Assembly: GCA_902479065.1 (NCBI GenBank) | Contig: CABSNM010000006.1 | Span: forward strand, 22,099-86,098 | Direction: 5' to 3' | DNA: 64,000 bases | Source: an uncultured Collinsella sp. | GTDB taxonomy: Bacteria > Actinomycetota > Coriobacteriia > Coriobacteriales > Coriobacteriaceae | Shown: piece by piece, positions 25,530-34,741 of the stretch | Layout: each line of letters starts with the position of its first letter | Numbering within the stretch: the first letter of the stretch is position 1 | Translations under genes and position numbers: made by a program | Notes under the pieces: model-generated | What the model was told of the DNA's origin: nothing | Database searches by the model: none | What the model saw: the letters and a program-made list of their open reading frames with translations, nothing else

Positions 25530-27206
25530 TTAGGCGAGCTCAGCGGTACCCAGCTCGGCATGCTTCTGCGGATCGACATAGAGGTGCTTGATGCGATCGG
25601 AACCGACGATGGTGTGCGTGTAGAACATCACAGGGATGACCGGGCAGTCGGCAGCGACCATTGCGTCGGCCTCCTGCATCTTAGCGACGCGCTCCTTGTC
25701 GTCAACAATAGTACGAGCCTCGTCGACCTTGGCGTCGAACTCGGGGTTGCTGTAACCAGAGCGGTTGTCGCCACCGAGGGAGTCGGAGTGGAACAGCGGA
25801 TACAGGAAGTTGTCCATGATCGGGTAGTCGGCAATCCAACCCAGACGACCGAACTGATAGTTAAAGTTCTGATACTGCTCGAGCAGGGCAGACCACTCAG
25901 GGGTATCGGAGACAGCGGTAACGCCAACCTTGGCGAGGTCGCCGATGATGGACTCCATGATCTCCTTGTGACCGCCGTCCTGGTTGTAGGAAAGGGTCAC
26001 GCTAATGCCACGATCCCCGTTAGCGCCAGCGGGAGCAACCTTGTCGAGGTACTCGTTAGCCTTGTCGACATCGTAGGCGCAGAACTCCCATGCGCCCTCC
26101 TTGTAGCCATCGATGCCCGGAGGAACAATGCCGTCGGCAGGGGTACGGGTACCCTTGAAGATGGTCTTGCAGATGGCCTCACGGTTGATGGCCAGGGAGA
26201 TGCCCCTACGCAAGTCGGCGTTGTTGAACGGCTCGGCCGTGGTGTTGCAGGTCAGATAGTACGTGGAAGGCTCGGCGCCGAGCAGCATGCGCTCGCCGTC
26301 ACCCATGGTGTAGCCGTCCTTGGACACGCCGCGATCCTTCTTGGCGGCATCGATCTGAGCAACGGGAACGTCGCAGACATCGAGGTTACCGGCCTGGAAC
26401 TCCTTGTAAGCAGTCTCCATGTCCTTGATGACCTGGAAGTGGATGCTATCGATCTTGGCCTTGTCGCCATAGTAATCGTCGAACTTCTTAAGGTTGATCT
26501 CCTGACCATCCTCCCACTTGCCGTCCATCATGAACGGGCCGTTACCGACCGGTGCAAGATAGAAGCTCTTGACATCGGACTCGGCGCACTCGGGAACCGG
26601 GGCCAGAGCCGGGTGAGAGGCGACGAAGGGGAAGTCGGCGTAAGCGGAAGACAGCTTGACGACGAGGGTCTCATCGTCGGGGCAAGTAACACCGCTGAGC
26701 TCGGTAGCGTTACCGGCAAGCAGGTCGTCATAGCCCTCGACCATAGAAAGGTGATAGGAGACCTCGGAAGGGCCGTACTCGGTAGCGATGGCCGACTTGG
26801 TGTTGACCAGACGCTCCCAACCGAGCTTGAAGGACTTGGAGGTAACGTCGTCACCGTTGTGGAACTTGGCCTTCTTGATCTTGAAGGTGAACTCGGTGGC
26901 GTCGTCGTTGGCCTCAAAGGACTCGCAAGCCAGCGGAACGATCTCGCCCTTCTCGGCGTCATAAGAGGTCAGAGCATCAAAGAGCTGGTACTCGACCTGA
27001 GTGCCCTGGTCCTCCTGGACGTTATAGGGGTCGATGCAGACCGGGTTGTTGATGTAGAAGTTCAGCGTCGAACCGGACTCAGAACCGGAAGCGTCGCCGC
27101 CCTTCTTGCCGCATGCGGCAAGAAAAGCCATGGAGCTCGCAGCAAGGGTACCGCCGACAAAGGCGCGACGACCCATAACGGGCTGGTGGAACATAGAATC
27201 AGCCAT
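25530..27206 (-). CDS. oppA: Oligopeptide-binding lipoprotein OppA (SBP family 5)
   Basis: 558 residues. Signal MGRRAFVGGTLAASSMAFLAAC: twin-arginine-like RR followed by a hydrophobic stretch and lipobox LAAC, so probably a lipid-anchored extracellular receptor. SBP_bac_5 body with FKIKKAKFHNGDDVTS (cluster signature) near residue 125. ATG 27206 has AAGGAGGA upstream. First gene of the operon, with promoter at 27303. Confidence 0.93.
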   Translation of the reverse strand: MADSMFHQPVMGRRAFVGGTLAASSMAFLAACGKKGGDASGSESGSTLNFYINNPVCIDPYNVQEDQGTQVEYQLFDALTSYDAEKGEIVPLACESFEANDDATEFTFKIKKAKFHNGDDVTSKSFKLGWERLVNTKSAIATEYGPSEVSYHLSMVEGYDDLLAGNATELSGVTCPDDETLVVKLSSAYADFPFVASHPALAPVPECAESDVKSFYLAPVGNGPFMMDGKWEDGQEINLKKFDDYYGDKAKIDSIHFQVIKDMETAYKEFQAGNLDVCDVPVAQIDAAKKDRGVSKDGYTMGDGERMLLGAEPSTYYLTCNTTAEPFNNADLRRGISLAINREAICKTIFKGTRTPADGIVPPGIDGYKEGAWEFCAYDVDKANEYLDKVAPAGANGDRGISVTLSYNQDGGHKEIMESIIGDLAKVGVTAVSDTPEWSALLEQYQNFNYQFGRLGWIADYPIMDNFLYPLFHSDSLGGDNRSGYSNPEFDAKVDEARTIVDDKERVAKMQEADAMVAADCPVIPVMFYTHTIVGSDRIKHLYVDPQKHAELGTAELA

Positions 27207-27302
27207 GCCATCCTCCTTATGAGATAGGACAAAGTAAGTTCGGTCGGGCAACGTCAAGACAGCCCAATCGAACCATTCAAACGCGGTCCGCCGTTTTGGC
27301 TG

Positions 27303-27334
27303 GTTATACAAAGCGGGCCAACGTATTGCAATAC
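27303..27334 (-). promoter_or_regulatory. Promoter of the opp operon
   Basis: Minus strand -35 TTGCAA (27326-27331), 17-bp spacer, -10 TATAAC (27303-27308). The -35 lies inside a perfect 12-bp palindrome GTATTGCAATAC (27323-27334), a possible operator. Confidence 0.65.
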
Positions 27335-27444
27335 AGTAGCGCATTTTATGCACGATTTGGGGCTAATTCCGGTTAACGGTCGAGATTTTCTTTAGTTGGG
27401 CGAAGTATATGAGGATATTTTGACTCTGTTACAAATATGTAAAC

Positions 27445-27476
27445 AAAAAGGGTCCCGCACTTGCGGAACCCTTTTC
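27445..27476 (-). terminator. Rho-independent terminator of secG
   Basis: Minus-strand AAGGGTTCCGC-aagt-GCGGGACCCTTTTTG; symmetrical enough to act on both strands. Confidence 0.85.
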
Positions 27477-27497
27477 AAGTATTTATGTGGCTCGAGC

Positions 27498-27752
27498 TTA
27501 ATAGCCGACGATGCCCTGCGGGAAGAAGAACATGCACAGGACGACGCACACGGCAAAAACGACGGCCATAATTACCGTCAGGCGATCGAGGTTCTGCTCC
27601 ATGACGCCCGTGGCAGAGCTGGAGTTATACAGCGAGCTGGCAATCATATCCGAAACGCCGGTGCCCTTACCGGAATGCATCAGGACGAGAATCGTCAGCG
27701 CCACGGCAGAGACAGCCCAAACGACAAACAGAAGAATCTGGAACGGACCCAT
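27498..27752 (-). CDS. secG: Protein translocase subunit SecG
   Basis: 84 residues with two TM helices (FQILLFVVWAVSAVALTILVLMH; LTVIMAVVFAVCVVLCMFFF) joined by the G/S-rich MHSGKGTGVSDMI loop, normal SecG layout. AAGGAG precedes the ATG. Sits after gpmI behind its terminator, the usual position next to glycolytic genes in Gram-positives. Confidence 0.92.
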   Translation of the reverse strand: MGPFQILLFVVWAVSAVALTILVLMHSGKGTGVSDMIASSLYNSSSATGVMEQNLDRLTVIMAVVFAVCVVLCMFFFPQGIVGY

Positions 27753-27856
27753 AGATAAGCTCCTTAATAGAACAATTCAAACTCCAGTACTGTACCACAA
27801 CCCCCGACACTCCCCCACCTGCCATTTGGGGACGGGGCAGATATGGCAGAAATACC

Positions 27857-27892
27857 AAAAAAGGGGGGTTGCCCGAATGTGGACAACCCCCT
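27857..27892 (-). terminator. Rho-independent terminator of the pgk-tpiA-gpmI operon
   Basis: Minus-strand GGGGGTTGTCC-acattc-GGGCAACCCCCCTTTTTT. Confidence 0.88.
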
Positions 27893-27917
27893 TCAAAGAA
27901 ACGCTTGGAGTTTTCTT

Positions 27918-29471
27918 TTAGGCCTCGGCGGCGAGCACGCGGCCCGTCATCTCGGCGGAAGGCTCCAGACCAGCCATGGTGAGCATAGTCGGGGCGATAT
28001 CGGATAGACGACCGTCCTCGATACCGGTGAGCTGTGCCTTCTCATCAACGATGATGAACGGCACGCGGTTGGTGGTGTGAGCCGTAAACGGATGCTTGGA
28101 ACCGTCGGAAGCAACGTCAAACATGTGATCGGCGTTGCCGTGGTCGGCGGTAATCAACGCAAAGCCGCCCTTGGCGAGAATCGCCGGGACAACCTTGGAC
28201 AGGGCATCGTCAACAGCCTCGACGGCCTTAACGGCAGCGTCGAAGACACCGGTGTGACCAACCATGTCGCAGTTCGCGAAGTTCACGATGTAGAAATCAG
28301 CGCGATCCTCGTTGATGGCGGCGACAAGCTTCTCGGTAACCTCGGGAGCGCTCATCTCGGGCTGCAGATCGTAGGTAGCGACCTTGGGGGAAGCGACGAG
28401 CACGCGCTCCTCGCCCTCCTTGGGCTCCTCGATGCCGCCGTTGAGGAAGAACGTCACGTGGGCGTACTTCTCGGTCTCGGCAGTGTGCAGCTGCTTCAGG
28501 CCATTGGCGGCGATGACGTCGGCCAGGACGTTCTCGGGGAACGTCTTGGGGAAGGCGACCTCGACGTCAAACGTCGGATCGTACTCGGTCATCGTCACAA
28601 AGTGCGAGAGCTTAATCTGCTCGCGCTCAAAGCCGTCGAACTCCTTGTCCGTGAACACGCGGGTCATCTGACGGGCGCGGTCGGGACGGAAGTTGAAGAA
28701 GATGGCCGCGTCGCCCTCGTGGATGCCCTCATTGTGGGCAGCGAAGGGCTCGACGAACTCGTCGCCGCGCGGATCCTTCTCGTAGTAGGCCTTGATGCCG
28801 GCAACGGGGTCGGTATCGGCATCGGACGCATTGACCATGACGTCGTAGGCACGCTGGATGCGCTCCCAACGGTTGTCGCGGTCCATGGCCCAATAGCGGC
28901 CCGAGACGGTGGCGACGCGAGCGTCGCAACCGGTCTCCTCGGAGATCTTAGCCAGGAAGGCGCAGAACTCGCTCATGTAGCCAGCACCGGACTGCGGGTC
29001 GACGTCGCGGCCGTCCATAAAGGCGTGGACACGAACGGTCTTGACGCCATGCTGGGCAGCCATCTTGACCAGAGCCTCGACGTGGTTCATATGGGAATGA
29101 ACACCGCCAGGGCTCATAAGGCCCATAAGGTGAAGGGTCTTGCCGTCAGCCTTGACATCGTCCATAGCCTTGACGAAAACCTCGTTCTTGGCGATGGAGC
29201 CGTCCTTGATGGCATTGTTGATGCGCGAAAGCTCCTGGAACACGATGCGGCCGGCACCGATGTTGAGGTGACCCACCTCGGAGTTACCCATCTGGCCGTC
29301 GGGAAGGCCCACGTCCTCGCCCGAAGCACCGAGCGTGGTGTGGGGGTACTTCTCGTACAGGCCATCAAGGAAGGGCGTCTTGGCAGCGGCGACGGCGTTC
29401 TCGCCATCGGCCGGAGCAAGGCCGCAGCCATCCATGATAATCAGGAGTGCAGGAAGATGACGTTGTGCCAT
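27918..29471 (-). CDS. gpmI: 2,3-bisphosphoglycerate-independent phosphoglycerate mutase
   Basis: 517 residues. Two-metal alkaline-phosphatase-fold enzyme: LIIMDGCGL at the N-terminus, catalytic Ser in GQMGNSEVGHLNIGAG, and the metal-binding ITADHGNADHM near residue 450. Interconverts 3- and 2-phosphoglycerate. Begins 5 nt after tpiA. Confidence 0.96.
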   Translation of the reverse strand: MAQRHLPALLIIMDGCGLAPADGENAVAAAKTPFLDGLYEKYPHTTLGASGEDVGLPDGQMGNSEVGHLNIGAGRIVFQELSRINNAIKDGSIAKNEVFVKAMDDVKADGKTLHLMGLMSPGGVHSHMNHVEALVKMAAQHGVKTVRVHAFMDGRDVDPQSGAGYMSEFCAFLAKISEETGCDARVATVSGRYWAMDRDNRWERIQRAYDVMVNASDADTDPVAGIKAYYEKDPRGDEFVEPFAAHNEGIHEGDAAIFFNFRPDRARQMTRVFTDKEFDGFEREQIKLSHFVTMTEYDPTFDVEVAFPKTFPENVLADVIAANGLKQLHTAETEKYAHVTFFLNGGIEEPKEGEERVLVASPKVATYDLQPEMSAPEVTEKLVAAINEDRADFYIVNFANCDMVGHTGVFDAAVKAVEAVDDALSKVVPAILAKGGFALITADHGNADHMFDVASDGSKHPFTAHTTNRVPFIIVDEKAQLTGIEDGRLSDIAPTMLTMAGLEPSAEMTGRVLAAEA

Positions 29472-29476
29472 ATGTC

Positions 29477-30244
29477 CTACTCGCCTGCCTTGACGACCAT
29501 AGAGGCGAAGTCGGCAGCCTTGAGCGAAGCGCCGCCCACGAGGGCGCCGTCAACGTCGGGCTTGGCGACGAGCTCGGCGATGTTTCCGGGCTTGGCGGAA
29601 CCGCCATACAGCACGCGGATGCCGTTAGCGAGCTCCTCGCCGAACATCTCTTTGAGGGTCTCACGGATAGCACCGCAGACCTCCTGAGCGTCCTCGGCGG
29701 TAGCGGTCTTGCCGGTGCCGATGGCCCAGATGGGCTCATAGGCGACGACGACCTGCTTGGGGCAGGTGATCTCAAGACCAGCAAGGCCAGCCTTGACCTG
29801 GTTCACGACGTGCTCGACATAGGTGCCGGCCTCGCGGACCTCGAGGGACTCGCCGCAGCAGAAGACGGGAACAAGGCCGGCGGCAACGAGAGCCTTGGCC
29901 TTCTTGTTCTGGTCCTCGTCGGTCTCGTGGAAGTAGTCGCGACGCTCGGAGTGACCGATGATGCAGTAGGTGCAGCCAGCGGACTTGAGCATGTCGCAAG
30001 AGGACTCACCGGTGAAGGCACCCTTGGCCTCCCAGTACACGTTCTGTGCACCGAGGGCGATGGGGGCAGCCTGAATGCGGTCATGAACCGTGGTGATGTC
30101 GATGGTCGGAGGGCAGACGAGCACCTCGACGCCAGCCGGAACCTCGGGCAGAGCCTGAGCCAGCTCGTCGGCGAGCTTGGCAGCCTCGGCGACGTCGTTG
30201 TTCATCTTCCAGTTACCAGCGATAAGAAGGGTGCGATTAGGCAT
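29477..30244 (-). CDS. tpiA: Triose-phosphate isomerase
   Basis: 255 residues. AGNWKMN (catalytic Lys), IGHSERR (catalytic His) and AYEPIWAIGTG (catalytic Glu). ATG 30244 overlaps the pgk stop by 8 nt (ATGCCTAA), so translation is probably coupled. Confidence 0.96.
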   Translation of the reverse strand: MPNRTLLIAGNWKMNNDVAEAAKLADELAQALPEVPAGVEVLVCPPTIDITTVHDRIQAAPIALGAQNVYWEAKGAFTGESSCDMLKSAGCTYCIIGHSERRDYFHETDEDQNKKAKALVAAGLVPVFCCGESLEVREAGTYVEHVVNQVKAGLAGLEITCPKQVVVAYEPIWAIGTGKTATAEDAQEVCGAIRETLKEMFGEELANGIRVLYGGSAKPGNIAELVAKPDVDGALVGGASLKAADFASMVVKAGE

Positions 30245-31427
30245 CGAGAAGCGCCTCCACTCCGGGCAGGGCCTTACCCTCGACGAGCTCCATGGAAGCG
30301 CCGCCACCGGTGGAGATCCAGCTCATCTTGTCGGCCAGGTTGAACTTGTTGACAGCTGCGACAGAGTCGCCACCGCCGATGATCGAGGTGCAGTCGGCCT
30401 CGGCAACAGCCTCGGCGATAGCCTGGGTGCCGTGAGCGAAGTTGTCGAACTCGAAGACGCCCATGGGGCCATTCCAGAACACGGTCTTGGCGCCCTTGAC
30501 GGCCTCGGCGTAGAGCTCCTCGGTCTTGGGGCCGATGTCCATGCCCTCACGATCGTCGGGGATAGCGTCGGAAGCGACAACCTCGGGGACAGCGTCCTCG
30601 CCAAAGTGATCGGCAACGCGGTTGTCGATGGGGAGCAGGATCTTGACGCCCTTCTCCTCGGCCTTCTTGAGCATCTCGCCGGCGCGCTCGACCCAGTCCT
30701 CTTCCTTGAGGGACTGACCAACGGACAGGCCCTGAGCCAGGAAGAAGGTGTAGGCCATGCCGCCACCGATGATCAGGGTGTCAGCGGAGTCGATGAGGTG
30801 ATCGAGAACGCCGATCTTGGAGGAAACCTTGGAACCGCCGACGATGGCGACGAAGGGGCGCTCGGGCTCGGCGAAGATGCCGGTCAGCGTGTCGACCTCC
30901 TTCTCGAGCAAGAAGCCGGCGACGGCAGGCAGGTAAGCGGCGGGGCCCACGACGGAACCCTGGGCGCGGTGAGCGGTGCCGAAGGCATCGAGAACGAAGA
31001 CGTCACCATAGGAAGCGAGCTTCTTGGCGATCTCGGGATCGTTCTTCTTCTCACGCTTGTCAAAACGGACGTTCTCGAGAACGAGGACCTTACCCGGCTC
31101 GACGGCGGCGACAGCCTCAGCAGCCTTCTCGCCGTAGGTGTCGGCGACAAAGGCAACGTCGAGACCAGAGAGCTCAGCGAGCTTCTTGGCGACGGGCTCG
31201 AGGGACAGCTCGGGCTGGAAGCCGGTGCCCTCGGGACGACCGAGGTGGCTCATGAGGATGACGCGAGCATTGTGCTCAACGAGGTAGTTGATGGTGGGCA
31301 GGGCAGCCTTGATACGGGTGGTGTCGCCAACGACGCCATCCTTGATAGGCACGTTAAAGTCAACGCGGACGAGAACGCGCTTTCCGTCGACATCGATGTC
31401 GCGGACGGTCTTCTTGGTAAAGGCCAT
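30237..31427 (-). CDS. pgk: Phosphoglycerate kinase
   Basis: 396 residues. RVDFNVPIKDG, SHLGRPEG, and the C-terminal GGGDSVAAVNKF nucleotide loop. ATG 31427 with GAAAGG upstream. A leader hairpin (31451-31473) and the gap terminator lie in front. Confidence 0.96.
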   Translation of the reverse strand: MAFTKKTVRDIDVDGKRVLVRVDFNVPIKDGVVGDTTRIKAALPTINYLVEHNARVILMSHLGRPEGTGFQPELSLEPVAKKLAELSGLDVAFVADTYGEKAAEAVAAVEPGKVLVLENVRFDKREKKNDPEIAKKLASYGDVFVLDAFGTAHRAQGSVVGPAAYLPAVAGFLLEKEVDTLTGIFAEPERPFVAIVGGSKVSSKIGVLDHLIDSADTLIIGGGMAYTFFLAQGLSVGQSLKEEDWVERAGEMLKKAEEKGVKILLPIDNRVADHFGEDAVPEVVASDAIPDDREGMDIGPKTEELYAEAVKGAKTVFWNGPMGVFEFDNFAHGTQAIAEAVAEADCTSIIGGGDSVAAVNKFNLADKMSWISTGGGASMELVEGKALPGVEALLDA

Positions 31428-31450
31428 GTTTGCTTCTACCTTTCGTACGT

Positions 31451-31473
31451 GTCTGCCTCCCATTACGGCAGAC
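31451..31473 (-). promoter_or_regulatory. Hairpin in pgk leader
   Basis: GTCTGCC-N9-GGCAGAC, 7-bp perfect arms, between the gap terminator and the pgk RBS. It could protect a processed pgk mRNA end. Confidence 0.4.
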
Positions 31474-31483
31474 GATTTCTTAT

Positions 31484-31532
31484 AAAAAGGGCGCGACCCT
31501 AGGGTGTAAGCCCTATAAGGCCGCGCCCTTCT
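31484..31532 (-). terminator. Rho-independent terminator of gap
   Basis: Minus-strand AAGGGCGCGGCC...GGTCGCGCCCTTTTT with an inner TAGGGCTTACACCCTA stem. Partial read-through into pgk is likely since no strong pgk promoter is visible. Confidence 0.8.
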
Positions 31533-31567
31533 TTAGACGCTCAACGAGCTATTCGCTAAAAGCTAAA

Positions 31568-32593
31568 TTAAGCAACGAACTTCTCGAAGTACTTGATGGT
31601 GCGGACCATCTGAGAGGTGTAGGAGTTCTCGTTGTCGTACCAAGAGGTGACCTGAACGAGGGTCTGGCCGTTGCCGAGGTCAGAGCACATGGTCTGAGTG
31701 GCGTCGAAGATGGAGCCGTGGGTCTCGCCGACGATGTCGCGGGAGACGATCTGGTCCTCGTTGTAGGCGAAGGTCTCGGAGATGGTCTCGGCGTAGGCCT
31801 TCATGGCAGCGTTGACCTCGTCGACGGTGACCTTCTTGTCAACGACGGCGTAGAGGTTGGTCAGCGAGCCGGTCGGCGTCGGGACGCGCTGGGCGGCACC
31901 GATGAGCTTGCCGTTGAGCTCGGGGAGAACCAGGCCGATGGCCTTGGCAGCGCCCGTGGTGTTCGGGACGATGTTCTCGGAGCAGGCGCGGGAGCGACGG
32001 AAGTTGCCCTTGCGCTGCGGGCCGTCGAGCGGCATCTGGTCGCCGGTGAAGGCGTGGATGGTGGTCATGATGCCGGACACGATGGGAGCGAAGTCGTTCA
32101 GACCCTTGGCCATCGGGGCGAGGCAGTTGGTGGTGCAGGAAGCAGCGGAGATGATGTTGTCCTCAGCGGTCAGCGTCTCATGGTTGACGTTGTACACGAT
32201 GGTGGGCAGATCGCTGCCGGCCGGAGCGGAGATGACGACCTTCTTGGCGCCAGCGTTGATGTGGGCCTGAGCCTTAGCCTTGCTGGTGTAGAAGCCGGTG
32301 CACTCGAGAACGACGTCGACGTCAAGGTCGCCCCAAGGCAGGTTGTTAGCGTCGGCCTCCTTGTAGATCTTGATCTCCTTGCCGTCAACGGTGATGGAAT
32401 CCTCGCCAGCAACGACCTCGTGATCGCGAGCGTAGTTGCCCTGCGTGGAGTCGTACTTCAGCAGGTAAGCGAGCATATCGGGAGAGGTGAGGTCGTTGAT
32501 AGCGACGATCTCGGAGCCCTCATGACCGAACATCTGACGGAAAGCCAGACGACCGATGCGACCGAAGCCGTTAATAGCAACCTTTACTGCCAT
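31568..32593 (-). CDS. gap: Glyceraldehyde-3-phosphate dehydrogenase
   Basis: 341 residues. NAD-binding INGFGRIGRLAFR, catalytic Cys in SAASCTTNCLAP, and the WYDNENSYT C-terminal motif. GAAAGGAG before ATG 32593. First gene of the glycolytic block; an A/T-rich region with a 14-bp palindrome lies upstream. Confidence 0.97.
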   Translation of the reverse strand: MAVKVAINGFGRIGRLAFRQMFGHEGSEIVAINDLTSPDMLAYLLKYDSTQGNYARDHEVVAGEDSITVDGKEIKIYKEADANNLPWGDLDVDVVLECTGFYTSKAKAQAHINAGAKKVVISAPAGSDLPTIVYNVNHETLTAEDNIISAASCTTNCLAPMAKGLNDFAPIVSGIMTTIHAFTGDQMPLDGPQRKGNFRRSRACSENIVPNTTGAAKAIGLVLPELNGKLIGAAQRVPTPTGSLTNLYAVVDKKVTVDEVNAAMKAYAETISETFAYNEDQIVSRDIVGETHGSIFDATQTMCSDLGNGQTLVQVTSWYDNENSYTSQMVRTIKYFEKFVA

Positions 32594-32727
32594 TGTGTCT
32601 CCTTTCGTAAGGCCCCCGCGAGCTACAGCGCCCGCCGTTGAGGCCCACAAACTAACCACTCGCCTAATATACCTTTTTTTTGACTTGAATTTCACGAGAA
32701 TGCTCGAAATTGAAAATCAAATTTACG

Positions 32728-32741
32728 TTAAAACGTTTTAA
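32728..32741. promoter_or_regulatory. Palindrome TTAAAACGTTTTAA upstream of gap
   Basis: Perfect 14-bp palindrome with an AAACGTTT core, like LacI-family operators, in the A/T-rich gap upstream region. AAACGTTT also occurs upstream of the sialic-acid cluster (45435-45442). Confidence 0.35.
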
Positions 32742-32786
32742 AGAGTAAAACAGCAGTTAAATCCGTATAGTAGCAGTTTCGCTCAA

Positions 32787-33716
32787 CTACCTGTTTGCTT
32801 CAATGAGCTTTTCAAGCCTCAAAACACGATGGTAGAGGGCCGACTTCGACAAGGGAGGGTCGGCCATCTCGCCCAGATCGCGCAGCGACAGATCGGGATA
32901 GCGCTCGCGCAGGTCGCAAAAGACCGCCAAGGCGTCCGGAAGCGTGTCGCGCAAACCTCGCTGTTCGAGCTCATCGATCAACGCAAGCTGATGCTGGGCG
33001 GCACCCGCACTTCTGGTCTGATTGGCCAGCTCGGCATTCACGCGACGGTTCACATCGTTCTTAACCAACTTGACCGCGCGCGCCTCCTCGATCTCGGCAA
33101 CGCTGCGCTTGGCACCAATCAGCTTTAAAAGATGCTCAATCTCCTCGGCACTCTTAATGTAGACAGCAAAGGACCCGCGCCGCGCGTTAACGCGCGCATG
33201 GACCCCAATCTGCTCCAATAGATCGCAAAGGCCCCGTGCATACTGCTCGCCCTGCACCGCGATCTCCAAATGAAAGTCGCCGCGGGGATCGGCCACGAAA
33301 CCGCCGGCGATGAGCGCGCCGCGAATGTAGGCAAGCCTGCAGCAGGGACGGGCAACGATGTGCCGGGGAACACCAGCGACGAGCCCTCCCCTGCGGTCGA
33401 GAATGCCCAGCAGCACCAGAGCCTTGTCCAGGTCGGGCTGATCTGGCAGGGTAATGAGATAGTTACGGACCTTATGCAAGACCGATTTACGAACGGTGAA
33501 TTCCGTTTTGAGCTTAAGGATGCGATGCGTCAGTGTGATCATCGTGCGCGCGACAGCGCCCGTCTCGGTCGCGACCGTCAAACGATACCGCCCGGAGCCG
33601 GCCAGCGAAAGTGTACCGCTCACACGCGTCAGGGCGGCAAGCGTCGACAAGTCGCAGTATTCACATTCGGGTTCGCAGCGCGCGAGCTCGTCACGCACCT
33701 CGGCGGTAAACGACAT
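32787..33716 (-). CDS. whiA: DNA-binding protein WhiA
   Basis: 309 residues. N-terminal LAGLIDADG-like part (SFTAEVRDELARCEPECEYCDLSTLAALTR, then GRYRLTVATE and RILKLKTEF), C-terminal HTH (LSLRDLGEMADPPLSKSALYHRVLRLEKL). WhiA is a conserved regulator tied to cell division in Gram-positives. 6 nt after rapZ. Confidence 0.94.
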   Translation of the reverse strand: MSFTAEVRDELARCEPECEYCDLSTLAALTRVSGTLSLAGSGRYRLTVATETGAVARTMITLTHRILKLKTEFTVRKSVLHKVRNYLITLPDQPDLDKALVLLGILDRRGGLVAGVPRHIVARPCCRLAYIRGALIAGGFVADPRGDFHLEIAVQGEQYARGLCDLLEQIGVHARVNARRGSFAVYIKSAEEIEHLLKLIGAKRSVAEIEEARAVKLVKNDVNRRVNAELANQTRSAGAAQHQLALIDELEQRGLRDTLPDALAVFCDLRERYPDLSLRDLGEMADPPLSKSALYHRVLRLEKLIEANR

Positions 33717-33722
33717 GCAGGC

Positions 33723-34643
33723 CTATGCTTTCGTGTTGGCGCGCGACAGGTCGCGGTGGGAAATGCTCACGTGATATTGGGCACCTTCCAAATAACGTGC
33801 CGTGGCCTCGGCGATGGCAACGCTGCGGTGTTGACCGCCCGTGCAACCGATGGCGATAGAAAGCTGCGGCTTGCCCTCCGCGATATAGCCGGGCATGACC
33901 GTATCGAGCAGCTGCGTCCAGGCCTTCCAGAACTCCTGGGTCTTGGGATGGTCCAGAACAAAGTCGGAGACTTTCTTATCGAGGCCGGTCATGGTGCGCA
34001 TCTCGGGATCGTAGAACGGATTGGGCAGGAAGCGGACGTCGATCATAATGTCCGCCTCGACGGGCATACCGTGCTTAAAGCCAAACGAGAACACGTGAAC
34101 GTCCATGAGCTGCTGGTCGGACAACTCGGAAAATGCCATACGCAGCTTGTTGCGCAGCGCAGAGGTGCGCAGACGGCTCGTGTCGATAATCATATCGGCT
34201 CGGTCGCGAACGCCCTGCAGCTGCAGGCGCTCGCGCTGAATCGCATCGGCCGTAGTCTCTCCCGGCTTGGCAATGGGATGGCGGCGGCGGTTTTCGCTAT
34301 AACGACGGATCAGTACCTCGTCAGAGGCCTCGAGAAACACGATGTCACAGCTCATCTCGCGCTCCTCGAGTGCGGCAACGGCATCGAGCAGCTCATCGAA
34401 CAAGCCCTGGCTGCGCAGGTCGCAGGTGACGGCAAGATGCCTGCCCACGCCCGTATTGATGCCGACGAGTTCGGCAAGCTGGGCGATCAGACGCGGAGGC
34501 AAGTTGTCGATGCAAAAGTAGCCCATGTCCTCGAACACATGCATGGCCTGCGTTCGGCCCGATCCAGACATTCCGGTGATGATGACGATATCGGGGATGC
34601 GCTCCGAGCGCTCCGCCGCATCCATGGCATCTCCCTTTTGCAT
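33723..34643 (-). CDS. rapZ: RapZ/YvcJ-family nucleotide-binding protein
   Basis: 306 residues. P-loop near residue 23 (ITGMSGSGRTQAMHVFEDMG, Lys replaced by Arg as in actinobacterial homologues), FCIDNLPP, and the C-terminal GCTGGQHRSVAIAE motif. Controls glucosamine-6-P synthesis in E. coli; role in actinobacteria less clear. AGGAGG before ATG 34643; ATG 34625 with GGGAG is also good. The gluconeogenesis factor YvcK usually found between rapZ and whiA is missing. Confidence 0.93.
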   Translation of the reverse strand: MQKGDAMDAAERSERIPDIVIITGMSGSGRTQAMHVFEDMGYFCIDNLPPRLIAQLAELVGINTGVGRHLAVTCDLRSQGLFDELLDAVAALEEREMSCDIVFLEASDEVLIRRYSENRRRHPIAKPGETTADAIQRERLQLQGVRDRADMIIDTSRLRTSALRNKLRMAFSELSDQQLMDVHVFSFGFKHGMPVEADIMIDVRFLPNPFYDPEMRTMTGLDKKVSDFVLDHPKTQEFWKAWTQLLDTVMPGYIAEGKPQLSIAIGCTGGQHRSVAIAEATARYLEGAQYHVSISHRDLSRANTKA

Positions 34644-34654
34644 GTGCGCCTCCT

Positions 34655-34690
34655 AAAACAAGCGCGGGACCCGGCCAGCGGATCCCGCGC
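34655..34690 (-). terminator. Rho-independent terminator of the nan cluster
   Basis: Minus-strand GCGCGGGA-N16-TCCCGCGC followed by TTGTTTT, ending 11 nt before the rapZ start. Confidence 0.8.
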
Positions 34691-34741
34691 GATCAATTGC
34701 CTTTATTGAGTATACCGCCCCGAGCGGATACGAGGCCTGTC

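Noticed and set aside
25560..27227. 555-codon plus-strand frame opposite oppA
   Set aside because: Shadow of the binding protein gene; same composition artefact. The same holds for the frames at 28077-29687, 30177-31502, 43684-45189 and 50949-52454.
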